DNA from: Coriobacteriaceae bacterium
GTDB taxonomy: Bacteria > Actinomycetota > Coriobacteriia > Coriobacteriales > Eggerthellaceae
DNA length: 7,026 bases
Assembly: GCA_015062635.1 (NCBI GenBank)
Contig: SUUF01000017.1
Span: forward strand, 19,435 to 26,460
Direction: 5' to 3'
Positions 4,522 through 7,026 of the stretch are shown in pieces; within the stretch, counting starts at the first letter, position 1; every line of letters begins with the position of its first letter. The notes beneath the pieces were generated by a model, which worked only from the letters and a program-made list of their open reading frames with translations, did not search any database and was not told the DNA's origin. A program made the translations under genes and the position numbers.

Positions 4522-5679
4522 TTGGACCAGGTGAGGGTTTTGCAGGTCATCGGCGCGATGAACCGCGCGGGTGCCGAGACCATCGTGATGAACCTCATGC
4601 GCTCGATCGACCGCGATCGCGTGCATTTCGATTTCCTCGTGCACGAGCAGAAGCGCTGCGACTACGACGACGAGATCGAGGCCCTGGGCGGCACGATCTA
4701 CCGCATCCCGCGTTACAACGTGGCGAACGGGCCCGCCTATCGCCGCATCTGCAAGCGGTTCTTCGCCGAGCACCCCGAAATCGACGTGGTGCACGGCCAT
4801 ATCGGCAGCAGCTCGGCCATCTACCTCGACGAGGCGAAGAAAGCCGGATGCGCGACCGTCGTGCACAGCCACCGCGACAGCCCGAAGGCCAAGACCATCA
4901 AATCGCGGGTGCGCCGCAATTTCTACGGCGCGCTCATCCGCAAGGTCCCCGGCATCGCCGACGAGTTCCTGGCCTGCGGCTACCAAGCCGGCGTCGACCG
5001 CTTCGGCGTGGGCGTGGCCGCCGGCCCGCATTTCCACGTGATGAACAACGGCATCGACCTTTCCAAATACACGTGCGACGAGCGCGACCACGAAGAAGCC
5101 AAGGCGCGCCTCGGCTATGCCGGGGTTCCGCTCGTCGGCAACGTCGCCCGTCTCGTGCCCGAGAAGAACCAGGCATTCCTGCTGGAGGTGTTCGCAAAGG
5201 CGCTTGAGGCGAACCCCCGGGCGCGTCTCGTGCTCGCCGGCCGCGGTCCGACCGAAGAGGCACTTCGCGCCCAGGCCGCGTCGCTCGGCATCGCCGATTC
5301 CGTCGAGTTCCTCGGCGTGCGCGACGATATCCCCGAGGTCCTGAAGGCCCTTGACGCGTTCGTCTTCACGAGCACGCTCGAAGGGCTGGGCATGGCCGTC
5401 GTCGAGGCGCAGGCCGCGGGCGCGCCGTGCATCACCTCGGACGCCGTTCCGCAAACGGCCATCGTCAGCGGCATCGCGCAGCGCATCTCGCTCGACGAGG
5501 GCGTCGACGAGTGGGCCCGCCGCCTGAATGACGTGCTCGCGGCAGCAGAACCGCATCGGTCGCAGGTCGATGAGGTGCGCGCGCATGGCTACGACATCGC
5601 CGAGGTGGCCTCGTGGATGGCCGACTTCTACTGCGACCTCGCGGCACGCGCGCCGCGCAACCGGGAAGGCGCGCGCTAG
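4522..5679 (+). CDS. GT4-type glycosyltransferase for surface polysaccharide
   Basis: This 385-residue GT-B fold enzyme should transfer a sugar from an activated donor to a lipid-linked glycan at the inner membrane face. The N-terminal domain opens with VLQVIGAMNRAGAETIVMNL (6-25), typical of EpsF-like glycosyltransferases, then VVHGHIGSSSAIYL (89-102) and VHSHRDS. The C-terminal domain starts near NNGID (175-179), with GNVARLVPEKNQ (206-216), LVLAGRGP (236-243) and the E-x7-E motif at E287 and E295 (EGLGMAVVEAQAAGAP), which positions the donor nucleotide sugar. There is no signal peptide or clear membrane helix. The start is an unusual TTG at 4522, supported by GAGGAG (4511-4516) 5 nt upstream; GTG 4531 is poorly spaced. 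The flippase gene starts 2 nt after the stop. Donor and acceptor sugars cannot be read from the sequence. Confidence 0.92.
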   Translation: MDQVRVLQVIGAMNRAGAETIVMNLMRSIDRDRVHFDFLVHEQKRCDYDDEIEALGGTIYRIPRYNVANGPAYRRICKRFFAEHPEIDVVHGHIGSSSAIYLDEAKKAGCATVVHSHRDSPKAKTIKSRVRRNFYGALIRKVPGIADEFLACGYQAGVDRFGVGVAAGPHFHVMNNGIDLSKYTCDERDHEEAKARLGYAGVPLVGNVARLVPEKNQAFLLEVFAKALEANPRARLVLAGRGPTEEALRAQAASLGIADSVEFLGVRDDIPEVLKALDAFVFTSTLEGLGMAVVEAQAAGAPCITSDAVPQTAIVSGIAQRISLDEGVDEWARRLNDVLAAAEPHRSQVDEVRAHGYDIAEVASWMADFYCDLAARAPRNREGAR

Positions 5680-5681
5680 CC

Positions 5682-6935
5682 ATGCCCGACCGCTCCCGCC
5701 TCGCGAAGAACACCGCGTTCCAATACGGACTGCAACTGGCGAAGTATCTCTTCCCCTTCGTCACCGTGGCCTACCTCACGCGCACGCTCGGCCCCGACAC
5801 GTACGCCATCCGCGCCTACGTGATGGCCGCGATGACCTTCATGCTGATGTTCCTGGAATTCGGCTTCACGGTGTACGGCACGAAATCGATCGCCGAAGCG
5901 GGCTCGGTCGATGAAGAGCGCATCGAGACGAGCGCCATCACCTACACGCGCATCGGCCTTTCAGCCGTCGGCGCCGTGGCGCTCGTGCCCATCACGCTCG
6001 CGCTGCCCATCATGGCGGCGAACCCGCTGTACGTGGCCATCGCATATGTGGGAACCTGCTTCAAGGCCTACCTGCCCGACTACATCTTCCGCGGCCAGGA
6101 GGACATGGGCATCATCACCTACCGCTACGTCGTGTCGCAGATCGTGGCCGTCGGGCTCATATTCCTGATGGTGAACGGTCCGCAAGACCTGCTGCTCGTG
6201 CCCATCTTGGAGGGCCTGGGCGCGCTGATCGCGCTCGTGTGGTCATGGGAAAACGTCGTGCGCAAGCGCGGCATCACGCTCGTGCGCGTCAGCGGGCAGC
6301 GCTTGAAGGCGGTTTTCGGCGAGTCGACCGTCTACTTCATCTCGACCGCCTCCACCGGCATCCTCTCGTCCATCACGTTGCTGTTCATCGGCTACTTCAT
6401 CACCGACGCCGCGCAGGTGTCGTACTGGTCGATCGCGATGACCGCCGTCGTCGCGGTGCAGGCGCTGTACTCGCCTATCACGAACAGCCTGTTCCCGCAT
6501 ATGGTGAAGCGCCGCGACTTCGACATCCTGAAGAAGCTCATGATGGTGGGCATGCCGGTGGTGCTCGTCGGCACGATCGCATTCGCGCTGCTAAACAACG
6601 TCATCATGCTGCTGCTCGGCGGCGAGGAATACCTCGAAGGCGCCTACATGATAGCGCTTGTCTCGCCCATCCTGTTCTTCTCGTATCCCGCGCAGATGCT
6701 CGGCACGCCGGTGCTCGCGGCGGTCGGCCGGGTGCGCCAGATGACGGCATCCTCGGTGACGGCCTGCCTGTTCCAGATAATCGGCCTATGCCTGCTTGCG
6801 GCGACGGGAATGTTCACCATCGAGGCGGTCGCCGTGTTGCGCTGCTCGAGCGAGGCGGTGCTGTTCGGCGTGCGCGCGTTCTTCACCTGGCGGTATTTCC
6901 GCGAAACCCGCGCCATGGCGGCTCAGGAGGATTAG
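5682..6935 (+). CDS. Polysaccharide flippase (Wzx/MOP-type membrane transporter)
   Basis: This 417-residue integral membrane protein probably flips lipid-linked oligosaccharide units across the cytoplasmic membrane for capsule or exopolysaccharide assembly. The N-terminus RLAKNTAFQYGLQLAKYLFPFVTVAYLTRTLGP (6-38) matches the usual start of the polysaccharide transport branch of the MOP superfamily. Hydrophobic segments alternate with short charged loops along its whole length, for example near 43-66, 91-111, 115-133, 148-165, 168-188, 217-240, 250-270, 287-312, 322-346, 355-376 and 380-403, which fits about 12 helices. The IFRGQEDMG stretch (135-143) is a typical cytoplasmic loop. I chose ATG 5682, 2 nt after the glycosyltransferase stop; an in-frame start at 5613 would overlap that gene and adds an arginine-rich non-membrane leader. 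The ribosome-binding site is weak, so coupled translation is likely. The substrate is unknown. Confidence 0.92.
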   Translation: MPDRSRLAKNTAFQYGLQLAKYLFPFVTVAYLTRTLGPDTYAIRAYVMAAMTFMLMFLEFGFTVYGTKSIAEAGSVDEERIETSAITYTRIGLSAVGAVALVPITLALPIMAANPLYVAIAYVGTCFKAYLPDYIFRGQEDMGIITYRYVVSQIVAVGLIFLMVNGPQDLLLVPILEGLGALIALVWSWENVVRKRGITLVRVSGQRLKAVFGESTVYFISTASTGILSSITLLFIGYFITDAAQVSYWSIAMTAVVAVQALYSPITNSLFPHMVKRRDFDILKKLMMVGMPVVLVGTIAFALLNNVIMLLLGGEEYLEGAYMIALVSPILFFSYPAQMLGTPVLAAVGRVRQMTASSVTACLFQIIGLCLLAATGMFTIEAVAVLRCSSEAVLFGVRAFFTWRYFRETRAMAAQED

Positions 6936-6936
6936 C

Positions 6937-7026
6937 ATGTTTGCACTCATCACCCAAAAGGAAGGGTTCAACCAATATGGGGAGCCTGCCGATTCGCTGA
7001 TGCGCTGGAACATCGATTACGTGCGC
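6937..7026 (+). CDS. N-terminal fragment, possible glutamine-amidotransferase-like protein
   Basis: Only the first 30 codons lie in the window and the frame runs open to its right edge. The start ATG is firm: AGGAGG (6925-6930) is 6 nt upstream, and the gene begins 1 nt after the flippase stop, so it is in the same operon. The peptide begins MFALITQKEGFNQYGEPADS and continues with LMRWNIDYVR. The pattern ITQ..., YGEP.DSL and W..Y recalls the start of class I glutamine-amidotransferase-like (peptidase C26) proteins found in polysaccharide clusters. This is recognition from a short stretch, and neither a catalytic Cys nor His is visible. Coding status is well supported; function is tentative. 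Confidence 0.6.
   Translation, partial: MFALITQKEGFNQYGEPADSLMRWNIDYVR

Noticed and set aside
4342..5586. Minus-strand frame of 414 codons opposite the glycosyltransferase gene
   Set aside because: It is antisense to a gene with clear GT-B motifs, and its composition (RDA, HVV, DAV repeats) is typical of a shadow frame.

Overview
This is a GC-rich bacterial window with tightly packed genes. Gene content, base composition and the style of its intergenic repeats suggest an actinobacterium, most likely Coriobacteriia/Eggerthellales. No rRNA or strict marker is present, so the placement is an inference. There are seven credible protein genes and an unusually structured gene-free region.

Positions 1-763 hold no convincing gene but are full of repeats. 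In order they are a 27-bp palindrome, a 16-bp tandem duplication, a short hairpin, an array of six 21-bp repeats (161-381) with mostly exact 42-bp spacing and an orientation switch, a cluster of ATGAGTC motifs (457-558), and a 170-bp stretch bounded by a 26-bp inverted repeat with two strong internal hairpins (575-744).

Positions 764-4196, minus strand, carry a housekeeping operon transcribed right to left: trpS (tryptophanyl-tRNA synthetase), scpA and scpB (kleisin and winged-helix partners of the SMC condensin), and an RluB/RsuA-family rRNA pseudouridine synthase. scpA and scpB overlap by one base. The scpA-scpB-rluB order is a widely conserved arrangement, and trpS sits in front of it here.

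Positions 4197-4521 are a divergent intergenic region. It contains a second copy of the 27-bp palindrome found at 1-27, inverted and differing at one base, and a related third palindrome.

Positions 4522-7026, plus strand, begin a cell-surface polysaccharide locus: a GT4-type glycosyltransferase, a Wzx/MOP-type flippase, and the first 30 codons of a third gene that may encode a glutamine-amidotransferase-like protein. The genes are 1-2 bases apart and probably form one operon. The glycosyltransferase would extend a lipid-linked glycan and the flippase would export it.

The most unusual signal is the 161-381 array. Its repeats are too short and too mixed in orientation for CRISPR, and its phasing suggests a multi-site protein-binding array or a dispersed repeat element.
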